Below the pieces are notes generated by a model. That model saw only the letters and a list, made by a program, of their open reading frames with translations. It was not told the origin of the DNA and searched no databases. Made by a program: the position numbers and the translations under genes. Positions 46,693 through 59,300 of a stretch of DNA of 64,000 bases are shown in pieces (positions within the stretch are counted from its first letter, which is position 1; every line of letters starts with the position of its first letter). The stretch is from positions 939,052 to 1,003,051 of the forward strand of contig JANPYM010000014.1 in the NCBI GenBank assembly GCA_025890175.1. Direction: 5' to 3'. This DNA is from Ciborinia camelliae (Eukaryota > Ascomycota > Leotiomycetes > Helotiales > Sclerotiniaceae).

Positions 46693-49587
46693 TTTGGGAA
46701 AAGAAGAAATACAAGTAATGTGTTATAAAATATGTTTGTATCAACTTGGCATTGAAAGTCTAAGTACTTAATCCTGTATGTATGATAATCGTTGGTTCTT
46801 ATATAAGGGCGCCGAGGTGCTAGCGCCTTCGTTGATAGCTCGTACGGCTCCCTACATACAATTACATGATTTTATAACAAGGAAACGTTGGAGATTATGG
46901 GCTGTGGTCTATAGAGTGGTTGATTAGTCAGTTAATTAGGTATCAGCTTACCTTTAATATTCAATTAATTACTAATCATATCTTATTATCATTATGGATT
47001 GATCTTCTTGATTAATTAATCGTTAATCAACTACAAATAGATAATTCTTATTTAATAAATAGTAAATAACCTTGCTGACTAATTGATGATATTTCAACCC
47101 ATAACTAACTTATACTAATAGCTGTCAATCAACGTCGTTAGCCAGCTAACTGATCAGCCACTCCGGTGGTCCAAGTATATCAGAGAAACAGAAGATGCCT
47201 TTTTATAGGAATTTCGTTAATGATTATTCGCTTCAAGATCCAGCGTCGGATACTCGAAGTAGTATGATCTCTGATTGAAAAGGTTACTAGACGTAAATGA
47301 AGATATCAAATCATTAGGCAATAGCTGACAAAAAATATGATGACGATTTGTCCAGCCCATGTCCGTTCTTCGACGTTTGGAATTTCCTATTCCAGATATA
47401 GTATTCTCTGCCTCTATGTGCATGATCGGGATTTTCTTGAATCTGCTTGGGCATATTTTCAACATCGTGTGAAAAGGCTTACAGCCCCGGAAAGCTCACT
47501 TCTCCAAAGAATAAAAGCGCGCGGGAATACGAGTATTGGCGCATTATACATGCATATTGCGAGGCTATTGGGACTAGGAAGAGTGCTGATTCGCTAGCCA
47601 CCATGTACTCAAATATCGAATTTTTCAACAACCGAATTTCGATCGTTAAATAATTGAAGAATATGTTGGGCCGCCTGACTAGACCTGGGCAAATAGATAA
47701 CTAAATCTAAACTTTTCCCTTTTGGTCGTGACGAGAACTGCACGGGTATACATTAATATCGATCAATACGAGCTCATAACAAGCGTCACTAAAATTGACT
47801 AGCCTCGAGTACATCTTCAATGTGTTCACATCGTGCCTTGAAAGTCCCTGCTTGTGACTACACGAAGTATAATTCGGAGCTGACTGTTTCCAGCAGCAGT
47901 TCGGTCGATTGATATGCCACGAATTCATTTGCTAAGGTTTGCTTTTTTGTCATACCTGGGTATAATTTGATTTGAAATATTCTTCAAATTTCGGCACCGA
48001 GACCCCTCTGGCCATCTGGGGAAGGGAAACCTGGATTCTAGTAAAATTCTGGTAATTCCTCGTGTAGAAGTGTGCATCTCCAGGATATAATTATTAATAA
48101 AAGTGACTATACAATGGGTACCCGCTTTGGTCTTCCAAGGTGAGCTTGAATACGCACAGATCTTGATATCGAAAAGCTTGACTCGCCAAGATAAAACCTC
48201 TCAAACCATTGCTGAGAAAGGTGTGGTACATGGGAGATATCTGGTATTTGATCATGTGTAATAAATTGCGATATGCAACAAAGTTCTTATGGCCCCCATT
48301 CTATGGAATCACCACGGAGCTGAAATATTAGATATGAAATACGCTTTGGTAAATGTTTCGCTTCAGCTATGTAATCGTTTTTCTTGGCATTCAAGTTGTC
48401 TCAAAACGAGAGTAGAATAGGGTTGAAACACTGCTGTAAATTGGAACTTATCTTTCCTGAACTTGAAAAGTTCCTTATTTCGAGAATTTTGGTAATTTGG
48501 GAAATCCAAACACGAGAGAAGCTCTCTGTTTCTTCGTTCTTCTTCCCTCTGACAACGGCCCAGTTGCATATTGAGTAGTATCGGTCGGAGTATCGGTGAA
48601 TTTCATTAAGCGTCATCAACAGGCTCGATTGCGGCGCAGCTGTCAAGACTCCGATTCCCATGGTATTCAAATTTGCTTTCGATAAATCGAGATGGAGCTC
48701 GTTGTCTTCATGTCCATTGACATTCAGATGCCTCTTTGACTGCATGGAGAGATACTATGTAGGCCTAAGCGGGGGCGTGAAGCTTCCGAGCCGCCCGCAA
48801 TAGGTGAAATTTACTCATTCCCATAAGTATGAAGTAGGTGGATATGAAGCACACTGGTGCTCTAATCATTTCTGTTGTCAAGGACGGCATATGTTTGCGT
48901 CCACCAAAAATAAAATATGTGTGTTCCTCGCATTCAGTACTCTTGTCTGACATAGTACAGAGCACTCTAGCGATTCTGTCTAAAAATGATGTTGTGCTGT
49001 TATGTTGCGAGGTTGTGGTGTTTTCAATGTTTAATTCGCCTCGCAATAAATTTCAAATAGATGCATAAAATAGTACTTGTTAAATTGTGGTTGGGAAATA
49101 GTAAAATATAAATCTCTGAAGAATGTATGTATTTGCATTCATTCAGATTCAGCCTGTACAATTAACCGTTCGGAACTCAGATGTCTGTGAGCTTGAGTGT
49201 TACACTCTCTTCTCATAAGCTCCTTTTCCAAGTACCTAGTGCAATGGAGAATTCATCGTATCCGCCCATGCATATATTAGACCCTTACTTCATCGACGGC
49301 TATTTTCGAGTGGGGCCCTCAATTTTGATCAACTCGGTTTTCCTCTCTCTACGGCGACTGTGAATGATACCTTGGATTTACTATAGGCTGAGTTCTTACC
49401 CAGCAAGAAAACATGCCGAAGCATCAATTAACCAGCATTGTGTTGTTTGTATCGAATTAGTTCATCGTTTGCTTCACGATGATAATGAATTCCGATATGA
49501 GGTCTGGCGCTAGTTCCATATTCTCTCTGGTACCGACATCTCGTTATTTTTCAAGTACTGTTCAAATCTGTATCGGGGGTAGAGCCC
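46693..49587. other. intergenic, no gene supported
   Basis: AT-rich, with TTAATTA-type runs near 46920-47110. Two adjacent minus-strand frames (49046-48765 and 48745-48401) have balanced amino-acid composition and could be the remains of a gene, but I cannot assign a domain with confidence. Nothing else is supported. Confidence 0.5.
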
Positions 49588-50523
49588 TTAAGGGAGTGTT
49601 AGATTTTCGATCGTGTGAGCAACTTCGGGTACTAGATGCGCAATCTGATTTGGATCACGCATGGCTATAGTAAGATCATCCGGGAGTTTTCCTGCATAAA
49701 GAAGGTTCTACTGAAACTTAGTGAAGTCATCGGATAAAATGATGGGGCAACTGACCTTTTTGACTGTGTCAAATGAATCCTCTTTCTCGGTATAGTCCCG
49801 GATTACCTTGCTTGTGTTAAAGTCGACATAGATTCTGGTATCTCTGATCCTAACGAGAACATTATCGAGCCTCATAAACAGCCTGCATAGGAGAAGCATT
49901 CGGTCAGGCATAACCCGTAATTTACAAGAAAACACCGATATCCCATTGTCATCTAGCTCACTCTCGTACAGGACAACTTCTTCGAAGAACAGGATCGGAT
50001 CTTGACGTTTGAGGAGAGCAATAGGTATTGGATCGGAGTTATCCAGCGCAAATGATTTCCCATTGGTTATTGTGCCTTTGTAATCTGTTGTATACGACCA
50101 GTCGAAAGGCTTGACTATTTCTTTGATACCTTCGTGGGCTTTCTCTCTGCATCATGTTAGCACTGACCTGACTTGTCGAGAACAAAGTCCTTGGATTCTC
50201 TACCTGCTGCTTGACCACTCTTTCGAATAGGCTACTTTTAACATATTCTTGTCCGTCTTATCCACCCGATCCAAGGCATCGTACGCATTAAACTCCATGC
50301 GCCATCCACTTGCTAGATGCTCGATTGCAACCATGTTATCACCGAAGATCATCTCTGGAACGGGTATGCCAAGCTTCACCGACATCTCATCTATTGGGCC
50401 TGATTTCGAGATTGGAAGTTTACGGACACTGATCTTGAAGCCTTTCTGAATATGCGATACAGTAGCTGTCTCTGCCGCGCTGGGCGTTGGGTAGGTCTCG
50501 TTGATAGGACCATTGAATGCCAT
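49588..50523 (-). CDS. TIP41: TIP41-like protein (TOR/PP2A pathway)
   Basis: Exon 1 50523-50204 and exon 2 50146-49756 join in phase (split Arg codon) to about 237 aa. They contain the family core: KGFKISVRKLPISKSGPIDE, GIPVPEMIFGDN, EFNAYDALDRVDKTDKNML, KPFDWSYTTDYKGT, DPILFFEEVVLYESEL, and RLDNVLVRIRDTRIYVDF. TIP41 binds the Tap42/PP2A-like phosphatase module and modulates TOR signalling in the cytoplasm. A final exon (about 49691-49588, MRDPNQIAHLVPEV) is clearly homologous, but the best donor (GTCAGT at 49755) and acceptor (ATGCAG) leave it one base out of frame. Either a poor GTTGCC donor is used, a base is wrong, or the C-terminus differs. The gene shares a 542-bp divergent promoter with the Aurora kinase. 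Confidence 0.88.
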
Positions 50524-51065
50524 GATTCTTTCCGTTCTCTTTTCAGTTCCGACTGTAATGTGATATCAAGCGATGTCAAGTAAAGTAATGTAAAGTGATT
50601 TGATTTGATTTAATGTAATTTAATATGGTGATTGATCAATGTGGACAATTTAATTGCTTTGGTGGGGGAAGCTTGCTCTCCAGTTTGCTTTGAGACTCTT
50701 GAGAGCTCCAGCTCGGTGCGGTTCTCGGTTCTCGGTTCTCGGGCCCTCGGAGTCTCCATCAAATGGCTTCCTTCGCGACTCATGGATAAGATCAGGATAA
50801 GATCGCTCACAAGTCACGCTCACGCTCACCCTTGTTGCTGTGTCAACAGAAGTTGATCTTAGCGCCGATTCTCTAAAATAATAAACTCAATAAACTCTCG
50901 GCTCATCTCCTTCAACCTCAAGTCATTCATTCTCCTGAAAGTTCCAAAAAAGTATTCTTCGCTCTCATCCGCGATTTTACTAACCTAACAGTTAAACAAC
51001 ATCGATAAACCAACCCTTCAACACATTGCCGGGGCCTCTTCACCTTTTATCTCAATTACTTGGAA
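50524..51065. promoter_or_regulatory. divergent promoter region, TIP41 / Aurora kinase
   Basis: 542 bp between two start codons on opposite strands. It contains a tandem GGTTCTCGGTTCTCGG run near 50720-50740, a CACGCTCACGCTCACC run near 50815-50830, and a pyrimidine-rich leader before the kinase. No other gene fits here. Confidence 0.6.
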
Positions 51066-52355
51066 ATGGCAGCTCATGGCCTTGAATCGCGCTTTGAGCG
51101 GATGTCTGTGAACGATGAGAATGATCCAGGGGAAGGAAAGAAATATAAATCCAAGGTAGATTTGATCAATGCACATTTCGCTGTAGCTAATTGGTATCTA
51201 CCAGATCGCAGCTACTACATCTTCAAGTACGCAATTATCACAAAATGCCAATCGAGCAAATCTTCTCAAGATGGCCTTGCAAAATAAAAACACGGCAAAT
51301 ACAATCACGACAGTCACAACATCATCGCATGAGTCTGCTTCTCCATCAAGAAAGCCAACGACATCCTCTCGAGAATCAGAACAAGTTGTTAAGGTTGAGC
51401 GCAAATCGAACCCTGTGTATCAGGAACCAGCCCCAGTAAAACAATTTCACCTTGGGATGTTTGAGATTGGTCGACCTCTGGGCAAAGGGAAATTTGGTCG
51501 TGTGTATCTGGCAAGAGAACGTAGTACTGGATTCGTTTGTGCCTTGAAAGTTTTACACAAAAACGAGATACAAAAAGGCAAGGTGGAAAAGCAGGTTCGG
51601 CGAGAAATCGAGATTCAAAGTAATTTGCGGCATCCAAATATCCTCCAACTATATGGCCACTTCCATGACAGCAAACGAGTCTTCCTCATCTTGGAATTTG
51701 CTGGTAAGGGAGAACTCTACAAGCATCTTCGTAGAGAGACAAAGTTTCCGGAATGGAAAGCAGCTCAATACATTGCGCAAATGGCCGCCGCACTGAAGTA
51801 TCTTCATAAGAAGCATGTTATGCATCGAGATATAAAACCAGAAAATATTCTTGTCGGCATTCATGGCGAGCTTAAAATTGCAGATTTTGGTTGGAGTGTT
51901 CATGCGCCAAACAGCAGAAGAGCTACAATGTGTGGAACTTTGGATTATCTTCCACCTGAGATGTTGCAAGGCAATAGCAACTACTATAATGAAAAGGTTG
52001 ACTTGTGGAGTCTGGGGGTTCTGATGTATGAGTTTCTGGTTGGCGAAGCCCCTTTCGAGGACACCCCAGTCATGACCCAGAGGAGGATAACAAGATGTGA
52101 AATGACGATCCCACCCTTCGTGTCCTCCGAAGCAAAAGATTTAATCAAACGGGTATGCTCAACTTCATCTTAACATGATCACACACTAAATTTTGGACAT
52201 AGCTACTAGTACTTGACCCCGAGAAACGAATTCCTCTCGAACAGGTTCAGAAGCATCCCTGGATCATCAAGCACTGTGTGAAGGGTGAGCGAGCTAGTAT
52301 GCGGGACTCAAAATCCACTGGCGGCAAGTCTTCGCTGGACTCTCGTGACGAATGA
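51066..52355 (+). CDS. Aurora-type serine/threonine kinase
   Basis: Three exons: 51066-51155, 51205-52152 and 52203-52355, giving 396 aa. About 110 disordered N-terminal residues precede the kinase domain. The Gly-rich loop is [11 protein letters not shown], the catalytic Lys lies in ALKVL (about 145), HRDIKPEN (Asp about 239) and [10 protein letters not shown] (DFG Asp about 257) follow, and the activation loop is [15 protein letters not shown] with Thr about 271. The DFGWSVHAP and [11 protein letters not shown] strings are diagnostic of Aurora kinases (yeast Ipl1, fission yeast Ark1). The protein would act in the chromosomal passenger complex at kinetochores and spindle. Ascomycetes usually carry a single such gene. 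It looks intact. Confidence 0.94.
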
Positions 52356-52583
52356 ATGATGACGTGTAATTTGAGCATTGGCGTTGGGGGAGTAGGTTAT
52401 TTGATTGAATTGGTTCTTAATGAAGATGAGTTGAATAAGGTTTCGGAGTTTCCATCTAGTGTTTCCTGTACGCCGGCGCTCATCTTGATATACATTTCTA
52501 TACCCAAGTACCTAAGTACTGAATACAATTATTTAGCGAACCAAAGTTTCTATTATTACATGGGCATATCTCATAAAACGACC
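52356..52583. other. short spacer between convergent genes
   Basis: 228 bp between the Aurora kinase stop and the ATP23 stop. It must hold both 3' ends. Nothing else recognised. Confidence 0.6.
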
Positions 52584-53384
52584 TCACTTGTAGATCTCGT
52601 CAAAGGGTCGAGTATCTGAGTAACATGAATCCCAGACCTCATTTACTACCTTCACGGCTTGAACATCATCCTTACACCATGGCCTAGCCAGCACCGACTT
52701 CACTGCTCTCCTACGCACGCAGTCCTGCTGTTGTTGCGTTACCCTATAGTTATTCCTCGTCCAGAACTCTCTCCCCCATCTACATTCTCCACTCAAACTT
52801 GCTGCTCTAATCTATATCATCGATTAGCTTGTGATTTCTGGAAATATATTAAGCCAAACCAAACAGTGCACACAAACCTCCGAACAAGCCGCATGTCGCA
52901 GATCCCCCCAATCCACCTTCCATCTCAAATGATCCCATGCGTGAACCATTTCATGTGCTAAAGTATCCTCCACATGTTTGCGATCCCTCATCTCATTTGC
53001 ACATAATTGAATCCCATGATCAGGGCTGAAGCCCCCGCCTTGCCTCACCATCTTCCCATCTTCTGTAATTCGTGTGGGACATCTCCTACAACGTATATTA
53101 TCTGCATCAAGCTTCCCATTTAGGTCTCGTATGTTCTTTTGCATGAATATGACAATCGGTGAGAATTTCAAGTTGTAGTCTCGCCATTCTTCACAACTGT
53201 CGCAATCGCGCTTCTCATGGCGGGCGTATTGGTCTTCGCGATAGAGGATCTTGTGAGATGGAGGCATTGTGCCAAGGAGAATGGAAAACCAATTGCGTGT
53301 TCGGGCCGTCGGGTCAAATTGCTGTTCAGTCTCCTTCGCGGAGTCTGAGCGAGGCGGGGCCTTGTTTCCGTCTGTTGATGCCAT
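52584..53384 (-). CDS. ATP23: mitochondrial inner-membrane metalloprotease ATP23
   Basis: Two exons: 53384-52878 and 52811-52584, total 244 aa. The zinc-binding HExxH is HEMVHAWDH at about 144-148. The twin-cysteine pattern (CDSCEEW, CRRCPTR) fits import into the intermembrane space. The C-terminal exon begins [12 protein letters not shown], a conserved block of the family, and has a final Cys-rich section. ATP23 processes the Atp6 precursor and chaperones F0 assembly of ATP synthase in yeast. Donor GTTTGT and acceptor ATATAG join Glu-169 to Ile-170. The gene is divergent from glutamate 5-kinase with 217 bp between start codons. Confidence 0.94.
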
Positions 53385-53601
53385 TGTGAAGATGAAGCCG
53401 TAGTACTTACACCCCGCGATGTAGCAAGCAGGGCTCTGTTTGTTGATATCTTGGGCTAAATAACTTTTTGGTGAGGCGGTGGGGAAATTCTGCCACCCGG
53501 TAATCGATATGAAATATCAAGATAAGTATCCATTTCTTTGATGTCTGTCATACAGTTTATACAACAATTCATGTGCTCTCAAACGAAATTCAAGGTTTAA
53601 G
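53385..53601. promoter_or_regulatory. compact divergent promoter, ATP23 / PRO1
   Basis: 217 bp between opposite start codons must contain both promoters and leaders. I see no clear TATA or known operator. Confidence 0.55.
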
Positions 53602-55188
53602 ATGAATGTAGGCAAGATGAAATCCCCAAAACCTTTAACTATCGTTATAAAATTAGGTACGAACAAATCACTATATCTCTTCTATTTGATACCAAAAAAG
53701 CTGAGTCACGGGGTATCATAGGAACGAGTTCCATCGTAGATGAGAAAACTCATGAGCCTTTATTGAGTATTTTAAGTTTGATTGTGGAAACTGCTGTGAA
53801 GCTACACAAGGATGGACATAAAGTCATTATCGTATCCTCCGGAGCTATTGGAGTTGGACTGCGGAGAATGGACTTGGACAAGAGACCAAAACATCTTCCT
53901 CGCGTACAAGTATGTCTTACTTGCAGGAAGCTCAAGCTCAAGCTCATCGGAGAATATTGGACTGATGTTCGTGGTCTAGGCTTTGGCAGCAATAGGGCAA
54001 TGTCGTCTCATAAGTCTATGGGATAGCTTGTTCGCGCATTTACAGCAACCTGTTGCACAGATTTTAATTACAAGAAACGATATTGCAGATGTAAGATCTT
54101 GACTATTGGCTCGCGTAGCTCTTTATGACTGACAGTCTGTAGCGAACGCAATATCGAAATGCTCAAAATACGTTACACGAGCTCCTCGAGATGGGGGTTA
54201 TTCCTATCGTTAATGAAAATGATACCTTAGCTGTCTCTGAAATCAAGTTCGGAGACAATGACACCCTATCTGCAATTACCGCCGCCATGCTTCATGCAGA
54301 TTACTTGTTCCTAATGACTGATGTCGACTGTCTTTATGACAAAAATCCTCGGACACATCCAGATGCACAAGCAATTGAGGTAGTTGAAGACATCTCAGCA
54401 TTACAGGCCGATGGTAATTTCTCCCACCTTCACATCTTTGTTTCCTCTCCCCATGACCACAGGCCAACTTACTTTATTCAGTATCAAGTGCGGGCTCTAG
54501 TCTAGGTACGGGCGGAATGTCTACCAAAATAGTTGCTGCACGTCTCGCCACTTCTGCAGGTGTAACTACTGTCATCACGCGCTCCTCTAGCCCAGGGAAT
54601 ATTCCCAGCATAGTGCGCTATGTTCAATCCCTCAAAGCTTCTTCCTCGGGTGGCAAAATTAGTGGTGTCGTTTCACCCTCTCAAACACCGCAAAGTCTTA
54701 CAAGATCTAATTCCACACTTTCTATTACTGCGGTAACCCCATCGGCGGTTGAGGCACCTTTGCATACCAGATTCCTTCCATCACACCAGCCAATTCGAGA
54801 CCGTTACTTCTGGCTTTTGCATGGGCTTTCTCCACATGGAACGATTTATATTGATGCTGGTGCTCATCGCGCATTAGCGGCCAAAGCTGGTCTCCTTCCT
54901 GTTGGCATTGTTGATGTCGAAGGCACTTTTGCACAACAGGAGGCTGTACGGCTAGTAGTCGTTGAGCGACCGGGCTCGCCAGATGCAAAGATTGCTGAAG
55001 GGACGGGGATCGAGGTGGGGAGAGCGCTGGTGAACTATAGTGCAACTGAAATCGCCAGGATCAAAGGCGTGAGAAGCAGTGAGATACATGGGCTATTGGG
55101 TTATGCAGATAGTGAGTATGTGGCTCTAAGGGAGAATATAAGCTTCTTTGAAAGAGGGAGTAGAAGTGCGACACCAGTTCTTAGTTAG
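53602..55188 (+). CDS. PRO1: glutamate 5-kinase (gamma-glutamyl kinase)
   Basis: Five exons: 53602-53656, 53722-53909, 53980-54090, 54143-54413 and 54482-55188, joining in phase to 443 aa. The amino-acid kinase domain (about 1-265) shows [55 protein letters not shown] and [15 protein letters not shown], which form the ATP and glutamate sites. A C-terminal PUA domain follows (about 330-425, [20 protein letters not shown]). A Ser-rich insert (about 290-325) separates the domains. The enzyme makes gamma-glutamyl phosphate, the first step of proline synthesis, in the cytosol, and is normally feedback-inhibited by proline. It looks intact. Confidence 0.94.
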
Positions 55189-55524
55189 GGAATTGATTAG
55201 TATATAGCAGAAGACTTAGAATTGAAATTGAGAAAGTTTACGAATAGAGATAGATGAACTAGATTAATCGTTTAGAATAATATCAGATGATGAGAGGTTA
55301 ATGTTCGAAAGCAGATTACATAACGAATGAGATTACTACAGTCGAAGTTGAGAACAAGCAAACCTCATCTAAAAGAATTGCCTCTACATTTAATACTTTT
55401 TAATACAAAATATACGCACTTTTAAACTGATTTTAATAATATAAAGTATTCTTAATATAATATATTACAGAATTAGAATAGTGTTACAATATTCATATTA
55501 AAAATATAAACTATATATATTATT

Positions 55525-55541
55525 AAAGCGCGGAGCGCTTT
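55525..55541. repeat. 17-bp GC-rich hairpin
   Basis: AAAGCGC, loop GGA, GCGCTTT. It sits in sequence that is otherwise almost entirely A and T. Confidence 0.8.
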
Positions 55542-55564
55542 CGGTTTCTATATTCATATATAGC

Positions 55565-55593
55565 TTAGCGTAGCCGCAGCCGCGCTACGCTAA
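55565..55593. repeat. 29-bp GC-rich hairpin
   Basis: TTAGCGTAGC (55565-55574) pairs exactly with GCTACGCTAA (55584-55593) around a 9-nt GC-rich loop. Related TAGCGTA/GCGC strings lie at about 56071-56121. Confidence 0.8.
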
Positions 55594-56204
55594 TAATAGT
55601 AGATTTCATCGCAACTTTGTTTCCAACTACTATTGGCGTCTTTATTGACAGGGTCTTGGTTGTCCTGAATTTTTTTAAGTAAATATTTGATTGTTTAAAT
55701 TTATTATATCGAATACTTTGTTTTATTATATAAGAATATTATTTATATTTGTTAAACGTATAGTATATTGTATTATATTATAGGCTAGAAATATATTATA
55801 TATAGGAACTATAGAGTAAATACAGTAAAATAAAAAGAAAGCTAAATTATACTAATAAGCGAAATAGATTAAAGTATACTATAGTAAATATAGTATAGTG
55901 ATATAATCTTTAATAATATTATTTCAATTATTTAAATTGTTAAATAATTTGTATATTAATTTATACATTTTTTTAATTTTCAAAAATATACTTAATATTA
56001 TTGATATTAGCACATTTATATTATAGTAAAAGCTGTAGTATTAACTATCTACAAGCTAAACTACTTATAGTGCGCTGCTTACGCTAGTATATAATGCGCA
56101 GCATGCGCAAGCGTAGCGTATACTACAATTATCAATTATTTATATTTTTGATTATTAATTATTTATTTTTAGTGTAATATATATAAGTAAACTTTAGTTA
56201 AATT

Positions 56205-56375
56205 TATTGAAGATCATATCACTATACCATATTCATTATAGTATGGATGACCGAGGTCTACCCCACTACCTAAAGTAGCTTAGCTTCCTCTATTGTACAG
56301 TACCCTCTACCTATTTTACAGTTTCTATATATAGCTTTAATCTATATATATAATATATATATTATATATTTAATA
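56205..56375 (+). repeat. 5' LTR of the copia-like element
   Basis: 171 bp from TATTGAAG to TTTAATA (ancestrally TGTTGAA...TTCAACA, changed by transitions). It contains the shared LTR blocks CTATACCATATTCATTATAG and ACCGAGGTCTACCCC. Confidence 0.85.
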
Positions 56376-59300
56376 AATTATAAAACCTATATAATTATAT
56401 TTTATTAATAATTATATTAAATATAAATGTAATCTTCTCCAATCTTTTTTTTATTATTACAAAATAAAAAAAAATAATTATATTTAAAAATAATAATTGA
56501 AACGAATTTAAAAATTCGATTTTTTTAATATTAATTTTTATTAAAATTATTAATATTGTAAAGAGTATTAAAAAAAAATCAAATATTTTAAATAATAAAA
56601 ATTTATTTAATAATTATAAAAAGTATTATAATTATATTTTATTAATTTTAAATTTTAATATTAATAATATATATTGTTTAATATTAATATTTTTTATTTA
56701 AAATTTTAATATTATTAATATATAAAAAATATTAAAAGAAAATGATAATTTAATATATTTATAATTTATTATAAAAATCAAAAAACAATTTTATTATATT
56801 AAATTTAATTTTAAAATTTAATTATTTTATTAATTTTTTAAATAATTTTATTATTTTTAATAATAAATTTTTTTTAATATTTAAGTTATTAATAATAAAA
56901 TTTTTTTTTAATAATTTTTAATTAAAATTTTTAAGTTATTTAAATAATAGTAAATTAAAATATTTGTTTTTAATTTTAATTTTTTTTTTTTAGAATATTA
57001 TAATTATTTTTGTAATAATAAAGAAATTAATTATAATGGTAATAATAAATATTGTTAATAATTAAGGATTATAGTGTAAATATAATAGAGAAGGATAATA
57101 TAATGAATTTTGGGGTTACAATAATTATAATGATTTTGAATGGGGCGATTGAGGTAGAAGTAGTAATGGTTTTGAAAATAATATTAATAAGGTTATTAGG
57201 GATTAATATTGTTTTTATTTGAAGATAAAATATTATTAAAAAAATTGTTATGTTTTAATAAAGATTTAAAAAAATATTAAAAATAATAAAAAAAGTTTTA
57301 TTAATAAAAAAAATAAAAATAAAAATAAAAATATTAAAATTAATTTTATTAATAATTAATATAATAATATTATTTATTTTAGTTTAATTATATATATAAT
57401 TAATTTAATTAAATAAATATTTGATTTTAATATTTTTTAATATTTTATTAAATAAATTAATAATTTGAAATATATTTAATATTAATTAATTTTAAAAATA
57501 TAAAAATTGTTAATAATTTTTTTATTAAAAATATTATTTTTGAAAAAGTTAAAATCAAAATGATAATATTATTTGATATATAATTTATATTTAAATTTGA
57601 TTTTATTTAATTTATTTTTATTAATTTATTTATAAATTTTAATTATAAAATTATATTTAAAAATGATTTTATATTATATTAAAAATTCGATTAATTATGT
57701 TTTATTATTAAAAAATTAAAAGGCTTATATATTTTTTAATAATTTGTTTTGGTTATGTATAATAAAAATATAGATTTAAATAAAATATTTATAAAATTTG
57801 TTTATAAATATTTTAAATATTTAAATTATAATTAATTGAATTAATTTAAGAAATATATAATTAATTTTAAATTTAATAATAAAATTAAAATAAAAAGATA
57901 AAGAATTTATAAATCTTATTTTATAAAATAAATAAAAAAATATTTTAATAAATATATAATTATTTATATATTTATTAAATTTTATTAAATTTATTATAAT
58001 TTTTTTAAAATATAATTAATTTTTTTAATTAAAAATTAATATTTTATTATTATTATTAATAATATAATTTAGGTTAATTAAATTTAATATATTTTAAATA
58101 AAAAAGTTGTAATTATAATTTTAATATTAATAAATTTATTTTAGATAATTAAAAAAAAATTTAATTCGAAAATTATAATTGTATAGATTAATAATAAAAA
58201 AAAAAAATTTAATATTTAATTTTAAAAAAAATTTAAAAAGATTAATTAACAATTTGAATTCTTTTTTTTCGAAAAATATTTTATAAATAATATTATAAAA
58301 AAAAAATTTAAAATATTAATATTAAATTTCAAAATTTATTATTTTAAATTGGATTAAAAATTGATTAATAAAAAATTATTATAAAGTAAATTATTTAGTT
58401 AATAAATTAATTTTTTATATATATATTTTTGTTTAATAATATTAATTTACTTTTATTTATAATTATTTTTTTTAAAATATATTATAATAAATTATTTGAT
58501 TTTTTAAGATTTCGAATTTTTGGTTATAGAGTATTTATTTAAAATTTTTAATATTCGAAAAAGCTAATAAAAAAATTTAAGTTGAAAATATTAAAAGAAA
58601 ATTATATTTTTATAAAAATAAAAAAGTATTATATATATTTATTATTAAATTTATTTTTTTAAAAAGATTATTAAGATTGCAAATATTAATTTTAATAAAT
58701 ATAGTTTTTCGTTTAACAATATTTCGGCTAAAAAACAATCTAATATAAATTTACGAATTTTTATATTTAATATAAATAAAAAAAAAGGTTTATTATTTCA
58801 AATAAAAGATTTTTTGAAAAAAAGGAAAATAAATAATATTGCTTTTTCAATTGTTTTATAAAATAGAAAAATTAACTAAAATCTAATTTTTATAAAAAAA
58901 GATTTAAAAACAATTTTTAATAATTAAATTATTTAATAAACTAAGATTTTAAAAATAAATATTAATAATATTGAAAAATAAACTTATATCAAAATATTAA
59001 TTAAAATAATAAATTTTAAAAATACCATATAAAAAAATATTTTAATATAAATGCTTATTATTAAATCTAAATTAAAAAGTTTATAAGAAAATAATATTTT
59101 CGAGATTCTTTAAACGGTTTCGAAAAAAATGAAATTAATAATTTTTAAATAGATTTTAAGGAACAAATTAAATCAGTTTAGATAAATTATTAGAAAAAAG
59201 ATACAATTTATGATTAAAGATTATTTTTAATAAGAAAATATTAATTTTAAAAAAATATTTATAGAAATTAATAAATATTTTATATTACAAATTATATTTA

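Larger units (their letters stand above)
55189..56199. other. start of AT-rich, RIP-like repeat island with GC-rich hairpins
   Basis: GC content falls sharply after about 55390. About 55595-55730 is similar, in the same orientation, to 61135-61250. About 56005-56130 is similar in reverse complement to about 61255-61365, so pieces of one other repeat family flank the retrotransposon. GC-rich palindromes are embedded (see separate entries). No genes. Confidence 0.65.

Noticed and set aside
54725..55045. 106-codon minus-strand frame
   Set aside because: Antisense shadow inside the glutamate 5-kinase exon.
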